In this document: in pieces, positions 53,437-63,209 of the stretch
Layout of the letters: the number at the start of each line of letters is the position of its first letter
How positions within the stretch are numbered: the stretch's first letter is position 1
NCBI GenBank assembly: GCA_010356995.1
Contig: ML996690.1
Location: forward strand, 1,334,217-1,398,216
Source of the DNA: Trichodelitschia bisporula
Lineage: Eukaryota; Ascomycota; Dothideomycetes; Phaeotrichales; Phaeotrichaceae
DNA length: 64,000 nt
Reading direction: 5' to 3'
Position numbers and translations under genes: made by a program
The notes under the pieces: model-generated
Seen by the model: the letters and a program-made list of their open reading frames with translations, nothing else
What the model was told of the DNA's origin: nothing
Databases searched by the model: none

Positions 53437-55815
53437 CTAAACCTCTGATTTCTCCGCCCCATCAAGCGTAACCATGCTTGAGTTTTGATCCCACCCATTG
53501 TCTGCCTTCAGCTTGAAAGGGTACGCAATCCCATCGTACGTCGGCCGCGTTGTCCCGTTCTGACTCTCAGGTATAACCGTACCCTGACCTCCGATCAGTG
53601 CCGGCGGTAATGGCGTGGTAGTATCGGGCCGTGACTGTGCCGCAGAAGCTGGCGTCAGGCGGGATACGCCTGCTTCATCCACTTTGGGCGCCTGACCCAT
53701 ATCCGAGACGGTTCGGAGATGGCCCGGATGCTTCGGCCTCGACGCCGAGCGGGCACGCGAGCGTGAGCGGCTCCGTCCAGGCTTCGGGGGTTCGTCGCGT
53801 TGCTGCACTGTCAGTATGACGTTGTACATAAGGAGCGGGTAACTTACGGCCATCTTGTCAAAGTTGCTGCCCCACCCACTCCACAGACTCAACCCCCAGC
53901 TGCGCTTGATCTTCGCGAGCCGTGGCATATCTTTGGTGCGGCGGCCTGCAAGCGCAGAAGGCGGGGGCCTTTCGCCAGGTAATAGGCCAACATATCCGTC
54001 CTTGACTTGCAGTGCCAACTTAGCCTGTAGTCGCGTTTTCGTCGAGGCAAATCGCTTGTTCCATTGTGCTTGACGAGCAAGCCACTTACGCACAGGGATT
54101 TCCTTGAGAGTGCCTATTTCCTCAGGCTGAAGTTGTAGCGCTGGAAGTTCAGCAGCCGGGGCGAGGGGGTGGATCTTGCCATGCCGGTCCACTCTCTGAC
54201 GGATCATGTGCCGTCCGAACGGAGGGAGAGGATCACCAGCTACGCCTACTGCCTTTTCGGATTGTCCACTGCCACTCTTGGGCTCAGGGTCAGAGTCCTC
54301 TGCGCTTTCGGTGTCGCTGTCTGAGAAATCATCCTCAGGGATATCAATCGGTCGGTTCTGCGCGCGCGCAAGTGCCCACGCGCCGAATTGCGCTACGCTG
54401 CGGTACATGTACTTCGCAGGACGCGTCCAGCTGAGCGTGTGACCGACGTGGCAAAGATCCTCCCATACTTGGAGCTGCACGTCCGTCGGGGGATACTTGG
54501 AGATCACCTGCCGGTGCGGATCGTACTTATCCAGAGTCTCGTTACTGGGAGGATATGCGGTTGGGTTAGCGGCTTTATGAGCGATATAAATCTGCTCATC
54601 CCGGAGCATTTCGCCGCCACCGACCTGGATGAGTAGAGGGGGCAAGCCGCCCAGCGAAGGCTGAAGCACAGGCGAGACGAGCGGGTGCGACAAAAGATGA
54701 TTTGGCGCATATATTTGGATCTGATCGCGAATCTGCACGATCTTGCCGTCGAGCTCCAGCGAAGGTATGTGTGGTGAATCGTCATCATCGACGTCAGCGG
54801 GATACGAAATAGAGAATCCGCGTTCAGCATTGAGATCAGCATCAGCTCGTGATTCTGCAGCTGCAGCTGCAAGACCGCTGGGCATAGAGTCCGATTTTTT
54901 ATCCTCCATAGTCGGTGGCGGCCAGGCTACTGACGGCTTGTGGATGAAGCCGTGGCTGGGGATATAGTCGAGCCGGCCATCGCCCGCTATGCTTGGGAAA
55001 GAGTGCATCAGGTCAACCCAGGGCGAAATTAGAATAGCACCGGCAGGAAGTGGGATGCCCTGATTACGGAGTACAATGAGCAGACTCAACGCCATACCGC
55101 CTCCCGCAGAGTCGCCGGCGACAATGATGCTCGACGGATCGTGCTCTTCAATGAGATGTAGATACGTCGCCAGACAATCGTGCAGGCCACAAGGGAATGG
55201 AAATTGGGGTGCGAGGCGGTATCGAGGTGCCAGACAGCGTGCCTTGAGCTTGCGTGCATGGCGTTGGATCTGATAGCGGTGCTCGTCGACGCTGCCAAAG
55301 TAGTAGGCGCCACCGTGGATGTACATCATGATGCGCGTCCCTTGCTCGCCATTGGCCTTGCGCTCTTGGTAGTCTTTGCGCATTTCGATCCATTCCGCCT
55401 TCAATGGTGTGTTCTCGCGGCGCCACTGCCACCATTGCCGGCCGCCAACCTGCTTTATACCATGTGATCCGAGCTCAGCCTGGAGGCATTCGGCACCTTT
55501 GAGGATGTGCCGTTCGGGAATGTCGACATCCTTGGTATAAACCCAGTGCGGAGCTGGAACCCATTGACTGGTGAAGGCTTGTAGTTCTTCGACTGTGTGA
55601 TAGGCCGACTCGAGGATAAACTTGCGGACGAGGTTGAGACCGACATGGTATGAAATGTGCGCCGTCGGCTTCTGCCTTAGCGGTTTGCGATTGAGATACT
55701 GCAAACTATCAGCATTGATAAGGACGCCATTGTCAGATCCACACACATGAGAGACGGAGGTCTCAATGACAGTTGGAGTGACGGCCGCGCCGACCGAAAT
55801 GGTATTCAGAACCAT
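53437..55815 (-). CDS. hormone-sensitive-lipase-like alpha/beta hydrolase
   Basis: The chosen start is 55815 (MVLNTISVGAAVTPTVIETS); one at 55905 is possible. Two introns, 55746-55699 (48 nt) and 53847-53803 (45 nt), are multiples of three without stops. Removing the first restores SHYLNRKPLRQKPTAHISY. The spliced product is 761 aa. Catalytic features are the oxyanion motif HGGAYYFGS, the nucleophile elbow GDSAGGG, an acidic residue after GGGEMLRDE and the His of CHVGHTLSW. A Ser/Asp-rich insert lies between, and a long basic C-terminal part follows (RSRSRARSASRPKHP). It probably cleaves lipid esters; substrate and location are unknown, though an N-terminal hydrophobic start hints at membrane attachment. 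Confidence 0.85.
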   Translation of the reverse strand: MVLNTISVGAAVTPTVIETSVSHVCGSDNGVLINADSLQYLNRKPLRQKPTAHISYHVGLNLVRKFILESAYHTVEELQAFTSQWVPAPHWVYTKDVDIPERHILKGAECLQAELGSHGIKQVGGRQWWQWRRENTPLKAEWIEMRKDYQERKANGEQGTRIMMYIHGGAYYFGSVDEHRYQIQRHARKLKARCLAPRYRLAPQFPFPCGLHDCLATYLHLIEEHDPSSIIVAGDSAGGGMALSLLIVLRNQGIPLPAGAILISPWVDLMHSFPSIAGDGRLDYIPSHGFIHKPSVAWPPPTMEDKKSDSMPSGLAAAAAESRADADLNAERGFSISYPADVDDDDSPHIPSLELDGKIVQIRDQIQIYAPNHLLSHPLVSPVLQPSLGGLPPLLIQVGGGEMLRDEQIYIAHKAANPTAYPPSNETLDKYDPHRQVISKYPPTDVQLQVWEDLCHVGHTLSWTRPAKYMYRSVAQFGAWALARAQNRPIDIPEDDFSDSDTESAEDSDPEPKSGSGQSEKAVGVAGDPLPPFGRHMIRQRVDRHGKIHPLAPAAELPALQLQPEEIGTLKEIPVRKWLARQAQWNKRFASTKTRLQAKLALQVKDGYVGLLPGERPPPSALAGRRTKDMPRLAKIKRSWGLSLWSGWGSNFDKMAVSYPLLMYNVILTVQQRDEPPKPGRSRSRSRARSASRPKHPGHLRTVSDMGQAPKVDEAGVSRLTPASAAQSRPDTTTPLPPALIGGQGTVIPESQNGTTRPTYDGIAYPFKLKADNGWDQNSSMVTLDGAEKSEV

Positions 55816-56154
55816 GATGCCCGGACGGATTCTAGAGATGTGCGCAGCATAGTTCAAGACGAAGCACAAGGGCCAGTGACTAAACACAAAGAATGAAGAA
55901 AACAATCGTTGTCAGAAGAATTGGGCAAATGCTGAGTGAGCGATCACTGTAGCTTGGGACAAATACTTGGCCGTCGATGTCGATCGCAGCCCTGTCTCTC
56001 CCAATCCCGCCATTCTACAAGGAGTCTTCTGGGCATCCGTCACTGCACTGGATCGCCCCATGAAGCTTGGCTCTGTGGCGCAAAAACTTATCTCGAGCGC
56101 CGCATTTCTTCTCCCCGTACCGCTGCAACGCTCGCAGACCGCCGCAAAGACAAC
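55816..56154. promoter_or_regulatory. divergent promoter region hydrolase/TSR2
   Basis: About 340 bp between divergent starts (250 bp if the hydrolase begins at 55905). No core element is recognised. Confidence 0.35.
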
Positions 56155-56778
56155 ATGCTCGCATTGGGCCAGGCGAGTAGCGATGCGCCAGCTCCCAGTG
56201 CAGGTACATACATATTCATGCGTGCATCCACGGCTTGTCTAACATCAGCAGCGCAGAAGCAGGCTAAATTCGAACTCGGAGTATGGCTTGCTCTCTACAA
56301 CTGGGACGCGCTGAATGCAGCCATTCAACACGGCTTCTCGGAAGACAATGAGGACCCCGAGGACAAACGTGACTGGTTTGCGGGCGCCATCTGCGAACTC
56401 TTCGAGGAGGATTCCAACACAGAGATCGAGGACGTCGAGTTCCGCTTGCTGCAGATTATGGAGGACGAGTTCAGCACGCGGGTTGAGGATGAGAGCACCG
56501 AACTGCTGCCCGGCTTCATCATGTTGTTGTGGCGCCAGACGCGCGACGGATACTTTAAGACAGTGGACGACTTGCAAGCGCGCTGGGAGAGCGAAAAGGG
56601 AAACCGGGAAACGGTTATGGCAAAGGCAAAGTCAGGGTCGGACGATGAATCGGAGACTGATGAAGACGAGGATGAGGATGTTGACATGGACGAGGCGCCG
56701 CAACTCGTGCCTCGACAGCGGGTGGAGCCCGAGGTCGACGAAGATGGCTTCACCAAGGTGCTGCGGAAGAAGCGGTAG
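56155..56778 (+). CDS. TSR2: TSR2, pre-rRNA processing factor and eS26 escort
   Basis: Exon 1 is 56155-56203 and exon 2 is 56249-56778. The 45-nt intron (GTACAT..GTCTAACATCAG) is in frame and lacks a stop, so it is easy to miss. The spliced protein is 192 aa. The WGG-type domain starts QAKFELGVWLALYNWDALN and includes DWFAGAICELFEE, IEDVEFRLLQIMEDEFSTRVED and ELLPGFIMLLW. The C-terminus is acidic, as in Tsr2, with ending DEDGFTKVLRKKR. Tsr2 carries ribosomal protein eS26 to pre-40S particles. A second acceptor three bases further (CAGCAG) would drop one Ala. Confidence 0.92.
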   Translation: MLALGQASSDAPAPSAGTYIFMRASTACLTSAAQKQAKFELGVWLALYNWDALNAAIQHGFSEDNEDPEDKRDWFAGAICELFEEDSNTEIEDVEFRLLQIMEDEFSTRVEDESTELLPGFIMLLWRQTRDGYFKTVDDLQARWESEKGNRETVMAKAKSGSDDESETDEDEDEDVDMDEAPQLVPRQRVEPEVDEDGFTKVLRKKR

Positions 56779-57044
56779 TGGGGTAGCCAGCGTAATCAGG
56801 CTTCATGACAATGGACTATTGCTACTGTAGGTGTGATGAGAAGCTCGTGACAAACCGACGTGGTCTTTCAAACCCGAAGTCAATTTCTGCCTCAGGCGTG
56901 CCAAGACTCCGTGGCATCACAAGCTAGAACCGCAGATGGAGTTGCTGCGCGTACAACTTCAACGCTACCCAACAACCAACACCGTTACCACCAAGCTTCT
57001 CCGCTGATCCCTCGTCTCCATAATCTCTCCTGTTCTTTGTCGCT

Positions 57045-58155
57045 ATGCATCGGCCAACGTACGCAAACCCACCGCCTGCGCACTCTCCCCCCCTTCACCA
57101 CCCTGTTCCGCAACACGTCTCCTCAGTCCCTCACCTCCGCTCTCCACCGCCTCCGCAGTCGCAATCCCAACCACAACAACATTATGGCTATCCTACGGGC
57201 GCCGCGCCTGCTCCCAGCGCAGGTGGTGCGTATATCCACCCCGGATTCGGCGGCTTTATGAGCGATCCGACGGCGCAGATGGGCTTCCAGGTTGGCAAGA
57301 GCGCGGTAATGGCTGGGCAGGAGTACGTGGAGCAAAACGTGAGACGCTTCCCCATATGTAACAAGAATGAGGGCTAACAGTACTAGTTCAACCGCTATGT
57401 TAATGTCTCGGCCCTGAAACACTACTTCAATGTCTCCAACTCCTACGTCATCAACAAGCTGTTCCTCGTGCTGTTCCCCTGGAGGCACCGACCGTGGTCC
57501 CGTCAGCAGCGCCTCTCACACAACGGTCAGGATGGGTTCTTCCTACCTCCGCGCGAGGACGTCAACAGCCCGGACATGTACATTCCGGTCATGGCGTTCG
57601 TGACGTACATCTTACTGTCAACACTGTTGGCGGGTCTGCACGGCGCATTCCACCCGGAGCTGCTAGGTTCAGCGGCGACTTACGCGTTCTTGGTTGTTGT
57701 ATTCGAGATCCTTGTCATCAAGCTGGCCATCTATCTCCTCGGCATTAACTCTGAGTCGCAGTTGTTGGACCTGCTTGCTTACTCTGGCTACAAGTTCGTG
57801 GGCATCATCGTCACGCTAACGGCGACGGAGATGCTGGGTGGCATGGGTCGCAGTGGCTTCATCGGCCTGGCAGTGTTCTTCTATACGTATCAGGCCAATG
57901 CTTTCTTCCTGGTACGTGCCCCGTCAAGAAATTCAGACCAAACTAACCAGCCAGCTCCGCTCCCTGAAATACGTCCTCCTCCCCGACCATTCTCCCAGCC
58001 AAGGTGGGAACGTCTTCCTCCCTGACTCGGCACCCAACACCGGCAGTAACGTGCCCTATACGGTCAGCCGCACCCAACGCCAGAACCGCAGCTACTTCCT
58101 TTTCCTCTACTCGTATGGCGTGCAACTCTTCTTCATGTGGATCTTGAGCCGCTGA
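57045..58155 (+). CDS. YIF1: YIF1 family ER-Golgi membrane protein
   Basis: Exons are 57045-57338, 57387-57911 and 57955-58155, giving 339 aa. Introns are 48 and 43 nt, phase 0. The N-terminal 60 residues are Pro/Gln-rich. The conserved soluble part has GFGGFMSDPTAQMGFQVGKSAV and VNVSALKHYFNVSNSYVINKL. The linker FPWRHRPWSRQ leads to PREDVNSPDMYIPVMAFVTYIL, the first of about five membrane segments. The end SYFLFLYSYGVQLFFMWIL is the last. Yif1 with Yip1 and Yos1 acts in COPII vesicle budding or fusion. Splice joins reproduce the family exactly. Confidence 0.94.
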
Positions 58156-58511
58156 GTTCAGTGCTTCTTTTTTGGTGATAGATAGGAGGGCTAGCCAGAC
58201 GGACGGATAGTGGGGATGAATGTGAAGATGTACATGACCAACGGAACTTTCCAATCTCTGTCAGGCAGAGAATGCTGCTGCTTTTATTGGCATGTTCAGG
58301 TCCACATGGATGAGCGAGATACCCCTTGCATGGCTAGTAATCGACGTATCAGGATGACGGGCCTGCGTCCGATGACTTGCTTTACGCGGCCATGATGATT
58401 ACGGGGTATTCAGGCGAACAAGCGATGGTCTTGAAGGCGACACTCATTGTACATAGCAGCTCACTGTAGCAAGCGCACTACAGCTATGGATGTGGTATCT
58501 CAGTCCATAGC
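58156..58511. other. convergent intergenic region, nothing recognised
   Basis: 3' flanks of YIF1 and UFE1. There is no supported feature. Confidence 0.5.
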
Positions 58512-59655
58512 CTATATGACCAGATCCCAAGTGACCAAGAACCCGCACAACGCACATGTAGCCCAGAACACCATCCTGGCCGTGCTAGGCCGCTCACTCG
58601 CCCGTTTGAGCTCCTTATTCCCAGATCCAACATTTTCGGCAGTGAATACGGAGTCATGCACCAGCTGCGTGATGTTTTCGGACTGCATCTCGAGGTTGAG
58701 CGCGAGTTCGGTCTGGAGGGATGAGATTTCGAGTAGCGACGACTCGGCCGATCTGTTGTGGCCATTAGCAAATTTTCAGCGCCGAGGGGATGTCGGTAGC
58801 GTACTTAATCTTCGCCAGCTCGTCGCTGTACTGCTTGAGCATATCCGCCTCCTCACGCGCAAACAGCTGCAACTGCTCCGGACTAAGCTGCGCCTCAAGC
58901 GCCGCACCGTCCTCCTCCACCGCACGCATTTCCGCCTTCTCATCGCCTTCACTCACAGTCCCCAATCCCCTCTCCGCGCCCGAATAATTCTGCGCCACAG
59001 GCCCGGCAAACGAGTGCAACACGCTACGCCGGCGCTCCACCTCCCGCCGCACCCACACCTCAACCATACCCCGCTGCTCCTCACCCGCGCTCTCAACCCT
59101 CCATTTCAGATACCAAACCACGCCCTCGCGCACTGCGCCGAGCACACGCACGCGCTCCGCCTCCGCTTCCTCCGCTGGGCTTTTGCTTACGGCGCCGGCG
59201 CCCGCGGCCCAGCGGCCCAGCGCGCCGAAGCCGGTCTTGCGTGCGGCGAGGGAGGTTTGGAGTTCGGAGGATACGCGGGCGGTGGTTGAGAGCTGGGTTA
59301 TCGCGCCTGCGAGCGTGGAGAGGAGTTGTCGGGTATCGGCGTCGATGGCCTGGCGCTGGGTGTCGGTGAGAGGGGCGGGGCCCTGGGTGGACGTTGGCCG
59401 GCGGGCGGGGGTGAGAGTTAGGTATGCGGGGCGGATTTCACGGAGGTAGGAGAGGAGAGCGGTGATATGGGCGTTCTAAAGGGAGGGGAAGGTTAGCTAG
59501 GAGCTCGGTGGGGTTGGGAGTGCGGCGGGGAAACCCACGATGCGGTAGGCCTCTTGCAGGAATTCATTTAGGGTGGAGGGATCGAAGGGAGGCTTGGATA
59601 TGGGCGGCGCATTGTGCGCGGCGAGTGCGGCGTTGAATGCCGGCGCGAGATCCAT
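58512..59655 (-). CDS. UFE1: syntaxin-18-type ER SNARE UFE1
   Basis: Exons are 59655-59539, 59475-58805 and 58752-58512, giving 342 aa. Introns are 63 and 52 nt. The N-terminus (MDLAPAFNAALAAHN..FDPSTLNEFLQEAYRINAHI) and the second exon start YLREIRPAYLTL are syntaxin-18-like. The Qa-type SNARE helix joins across the second splice as KIKSAESSLLEISSLQTELAL, then NLEMQSENITQLVHDSV. The tail anchor is MVFWATCALCGFLVTWDLVI, ending the protein. Ufe1 is the ER t-SNARE for COPI vesicles and pairs with Use1, Sec20 and Sec22. It is head-to-head with PPT2, only 137 bp apart. Confidence 0.92.
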
Positions 59656-59792
59656 GGTGTGGTTCGCGATGTTGCCAGCGAGACGTTACGTCGCTGTTGC
59701 GGCGGGCGCGGGGGTGCGGCTCGGCGGTCCGGGCGTGTTGGTTGCACCTGTACGAGTACCGACAATGCAGGCCAATTGCGATTCAACACAAC
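59656..59792. promoter_or_regulatory. compact bidirectional promoter UFE1/PPT2
   Basis: The two start codons are 137 bp apart and point away from each other, the closest divergent pair in the window. The interval is GC-rich with no TATA box. Confidence 0.5.
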
Positions 59793-60370
59793 ATGCCTCT
59801 CCGCCCTTTTCCCGTTGCCTTGCGGACGGGAATCGATATCTGCTCTGTTGCTCGCTTGCAACGCGTGCTTTGTCCGACCGATACGCTGACCTGGAGAGAG
59901 GGTCTCAATGCGCGCTTTGTCGATAAGTTGCTTACGCCCCTTGAGCGGCAGGCTTTCTGGGCGAGAGTCGAGCGGCTGGCGAGTCTGAGGCAGGTAGCTG
60001 GGTATTTGGCGGCGAGGTATGTTCTGCGTGTGCTTGTATGCCGAGATTGGGCTAACGGAGCAGATGGGCGGCGAAAGAGGCCATTATAAAGGCTTCGACG
60101 CGGAAGCTGGGGCCGCTTGATATCATCGTCGGGATGGAAGGCAGACGACCGTTTGGAGTCATTCTGGATGAGAATATGGGGGAGCAAGAGGAGGGAATGG
60201 CCGGCGATGGCGACGGCCTTGCGGCGCACGATTTGAGCGGGCTCAATGGACAGGTGGTGCAATTGAGTCTGTCTCATGAGGAAGAATATGCGATCGCCGT
60301 GTGCCTCGTACCAGATGAACCAAGCTGCGCTCCGCTGTCTTTATCCTCACTATCCTCACCAGCAGACTAA
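59793..60370 (+). CDS. PPT2: mitochondrial-type holo-acyl-carrier-protein synthase
   Basis: Exon 1 is 59793-60016 and exon 2 is 60064-60370. The 47-nt intron (GTATGT..GGCTAACGGAGCAG) is in phase 2. The spliced protein is 176 aa. The AcpS fold is marked by GIDICSVARLQRVL (the metal-binding Asp), LLTPLERQAFW, and, across the splice, YLAARWAAKEAIIKA with the catalytic Glu of AAKEA. LSLSHEEEYAIAVCLV ends the domain. It moves phosphopantetheine from CoA to mitochondrial ACP. Start choice follows the first in-frame ATG. The tail is Ser/Pro-rich. Confidence 0.9.
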
Positions 60371-60696
60371 TTAGCAACAACAGTTATACCGCACTCCCAA
60401 CTCAGGTCACCATCAGGTGTTTCAGACTTCCGCCTCGATCACAACCGCAAGCCGGATAGCCAGCCCAACCACCGCCCGGCGATGCCTACGGGAGAAGCGG
60501 AGTGATGCTCGACTACCCGGCAGACAGATTTATTGATGCGAGCACGTGATCGCGGGGGAGGCACTTTGTCGGAGCGGGGTGGCAAGGCGAAGTGCGGAAG
60601 CAAACTCCAAAAGCTACGATCTCCGCACGACCAAAATACTGTTCTCGCTCCTCCACATAGACTCCACTCAATCGCTTACAATCTCAAAAAGCCTTG
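60371..60696. other. intergenic, nothing recognised
   Basis: About 325 bp between PPT2 and CIA2 on the same strand. There is no supported feature. Confidence 0.5.
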
Positions 60697-61299
60697 ATGG
60701 ACGACATCCAAAACTCCAACCCCACCGTCCTCCCCTCCTCCGACCTCCCCTCCCGCCGTCCCGCGAGCCCAACCACGCACCACCCCTCCCGCGGCACCGG
60801 GCTCTTCGATTCACTCGTGCCAGCATACGGCTACCCATACGATCCCTTCCTGCCCAAATCACCATCCGCATCCTCCGACGATGAAGACGACGACGAGATC
60901 CCCGACCCGATCGACGCGCAAGAAATCTACGATCTCATCTCCACCATCACCGACCCGGAACACCCGCTCTCGCTCGGCTCCCTTTCCGTCGTCAACCTGC
61001 CCGACATAACCATCATCCCGCCGTCCTCGCCTGCCAGCCGCATCAGCACCGTGCAAGTCCTCCTTACGCCGACGGTTACACATTGCGGTCTGGCGACGGT
61101 GATTGGGCTTGGTGTACGGGTTAGGCTGGAGCGGGCGCTGCCGCCGCGGTTCCGGATTGATGTGAGGATTAAGCCGGGCACGCATAGCACTGCGGAGCAA
61201 GTTAGTCGGCAATTGGGGGATAAGGAGAGGGTAGCGGCTGCGGTGGAGAACGCGACGTTGATGGCCATGTTGAAGAAGATGCTCGAGGGGTGTGATTAA
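60697..61299 (+). CDS. CIA2: CIA2/MIP18 family cytosolic Fe-S assembly protein
   Basis: A 200-aa single-exon protein starts MDDIQNSNPTVLP. The N-terminal 70 residues are Ser/Pro-rich and acidic. The MIP18 domain follows: DPIDAQEIYDLISTITDPEHPLSLGSL-type start, VNLPDITI, PTVTHCGLATVIGLGVRV with the reactive Cys, LPPRFRIDVRIKPGTHSTAEQV and LGDKERVAAAVEN. Cia2 with Cia1 and Met18 delivers Fe-S clusters to DNA enzymes. DRE2, an early factor of the same pathway, lies 600 bp downstream on the same strand. Confidence 0.94.
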   Translation: MDDIQNSNPTVLPSSDLPSRRPASPTTHHPSRGTGLFDSLVPAYGYPYDPFLPKSPSASSDDEDDDEIPDPIDAQEIYDLISTITDPEHPLSLGSLSVVNLPDITIIPPSSPASRISTVQVLLTPTVTHCGLATVIGLGVRVRLERALPPRFRIDVRIKPGTHSTAEQVSRQLGDKERVAAAVENATLMAMLKKMLEGCD

Positions 61300-61897
61300 G
61301 GTGAGATTGATGACAGGGCGAAGGAATTATTGCAACAGACACGGGCGGTGGAGATGGCTTTGTAAAACTGTACTCTGCGTCCAGCCTGGGGATGAAGTTG
61401 GTGAGGGGCTCAGAGCGTCACGGTGTTCGCTCTCGCGTAGAGCAAGACTGGGAGACTTGGGCGAGTCGATGTAGATGGCTTATGGTGATTTCAAAGCATC
61501 GCCGATTGGGAGCAGAGCATAAAAGGCCATGTCAGGGCATTTATAGAGGTCACAGGCAGCAGAGAATAGGAGCATATCTGGGATCAGCAGCATATGGCCG
61601 TTCGATCGAATTGACGATGATTTTTTCACACAAGCCAATCTGGCCGTGTGATATGCAACTGAATATCCAAAAGTCTTGACGTGCTCCCCTCCCCTCACCG
61701 ACGTGCGATATCGCTCCCGCTCAATAATCACCGCTCGCCAAGCGCCCCTCCAGCGCAGTGCATTTGTCAGGGTCCAGCACCAAACTCTACCGGTAGCCTT
61801 CTCCGCAGCCGCCACCCCACCAAACAAACTCCCCCTCGATTTCTCACCCAAAACCAACAACCACCTCACACACATCTTCACACCGAAAACATCCACC
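61300..61897. other. DRE2 upstream region, nothing recognised
   Basis: About 600 bp between CIA2 and DRE2. There is C-rich leader near the DRE2 start and no other supported feature. Confidence 0.5.
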
Positions 61898-62909
61898 ATG
61901 GCTCCCGCAGTAATCGACATGTCCTCCGACCTTGCCCTCCCCTCCAAAGCCTCGGGCTCCGCCCCCCGTACCCTCCTCCTCGCCCCGCCCTCCCTCGCAG
62001 CACACCCCACCGCTCTCACCGCGCACCTCGCAAACCACCCCCGCCCCGCGACGGACATGCAAATGCTCGATCGCGTTGCGCTCGGCGCTATCACTCTCCC
62101 GCCTAACACTTACACGCGCATCCTGCTCCTCCCCGACGCCGCGGGCTCGCACACCGAGTCTCTAGCCCTGACCTCGCGCGCCGTGGTCTCCGCCGCGGCA
62201 CGCGCACTCGCCGACGGAGGCGTTCTGACTGTACAAGGCGGTGATGTAGGGGGCGCTCTGCGCACGCAGGGTATTCTCGCGGGACTAGTAGCCGAGGGCG
62301 GGGAGTTGCGGAAGGTGCGCGCAGAGGAGGAAATCGTCCCACTGCGTTTCGGCCGCAAGAAGGCCGAAGCCGGGGCGGAAGTCAATGGCAACGGCAAGCG
62401 CGCTGCTGCGCCCGAGCCCGTGCGCCCCCCCGGCGTCGGGTTCGTGGATTTCGGCGACGATCTGGATGAACTGGTGATGGGGGGCGGGGACGATGAGCTC
62501 GTGGATGAGGACGAGCTTATCACGGCGGAGGATATGGCGGGGCCGATTGTGCAGCGTGCGTTTTCCCTGAAAGGTGGTGATGCTGTGCTAACGCAGCCCA
62601 GCCCCCGAGTGCCGCCCCAAAGCCGGCAAGCGCCGGCGCGCATGCAAAGACTGCACCTGCGGATTGAAAGAGAAAATCGAAGCGGAGGACGCGGCGAAGC
62701 GCGAGGAGGCGGATGCGGCGCTTAACACGCTCACGCTGGGCGCGGATGATCTTGCGGAGGTGGATTTTACGGTGCAGGGCAAGGTGGGCAGTTGTGGGAA
62801 TTGTGCGCTTGGGGACGCGTTTCGCTGTGATGGGTGTCCGTATATTGGCCTGCCGGCGTTTAAGCCAGGGGAGGAGGTGCGGTTGATGAATGATGTTGTG
62901 CAGCTTTGA
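61898..62909 (+). CDS. DRE2: DRE2/CIAPIN1 Fe-S cluster assembly protein
   Basis: Exon 1 is 61898-62555 and exon 2 is 62602-62909. The 46-nt intron (GTGCGT..GTGCTAACGCAGCCCAG) is in phase 1. Of two nearby acceptors only the second keeps frame, giving [21 protein letters not shown]. The spliced protein is 321 aa. The N-terminal methyltransferase-like domain ([16 protein letters not shown]..) is followed by an acidic linker. The 2Fe-2S motif has C..ACKDCTCG. The second motif is [17 protein letters not shown] (twin CX2C). Dre2 with Tah18 passes electrons to early cytosolic Fe-S assembly. It is a certain orthologue. Confidence 0.95.
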
Positions 62910-63209
62910 GGGGGGGTGGGTTTGGGTTTGACATTGGAGGGCATATGGCGTATGGGCGTGAAGGATGGATAAGGGAGTGGGGACTTGTTGCATTCCCATG
63001 CTTGTGTGCATAGATAGCGGAAGGTCGTCGAGACTTTTGTGGATGATGGAGACGCGAAGCTCTGAACCATAGACTAACCACCATGTCTCATGAGTGCTCT
63101 GAAGAACCGGTTTTAGCCAAACCCCAATGCCGAAAAACAAGATCCGTCTATTCGCGTACAGAATACCATAATACAGCGCCGATGCCCAACCAGCCGTCTA
63201 CCGAGCCAG
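62910..63209. other. convergent intergenic region, nothing recognised
   Basis: Exactly 300 bp between the 3' ends of DRE2 and SYF2. There is no supported feature. Confidence 0.5.
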
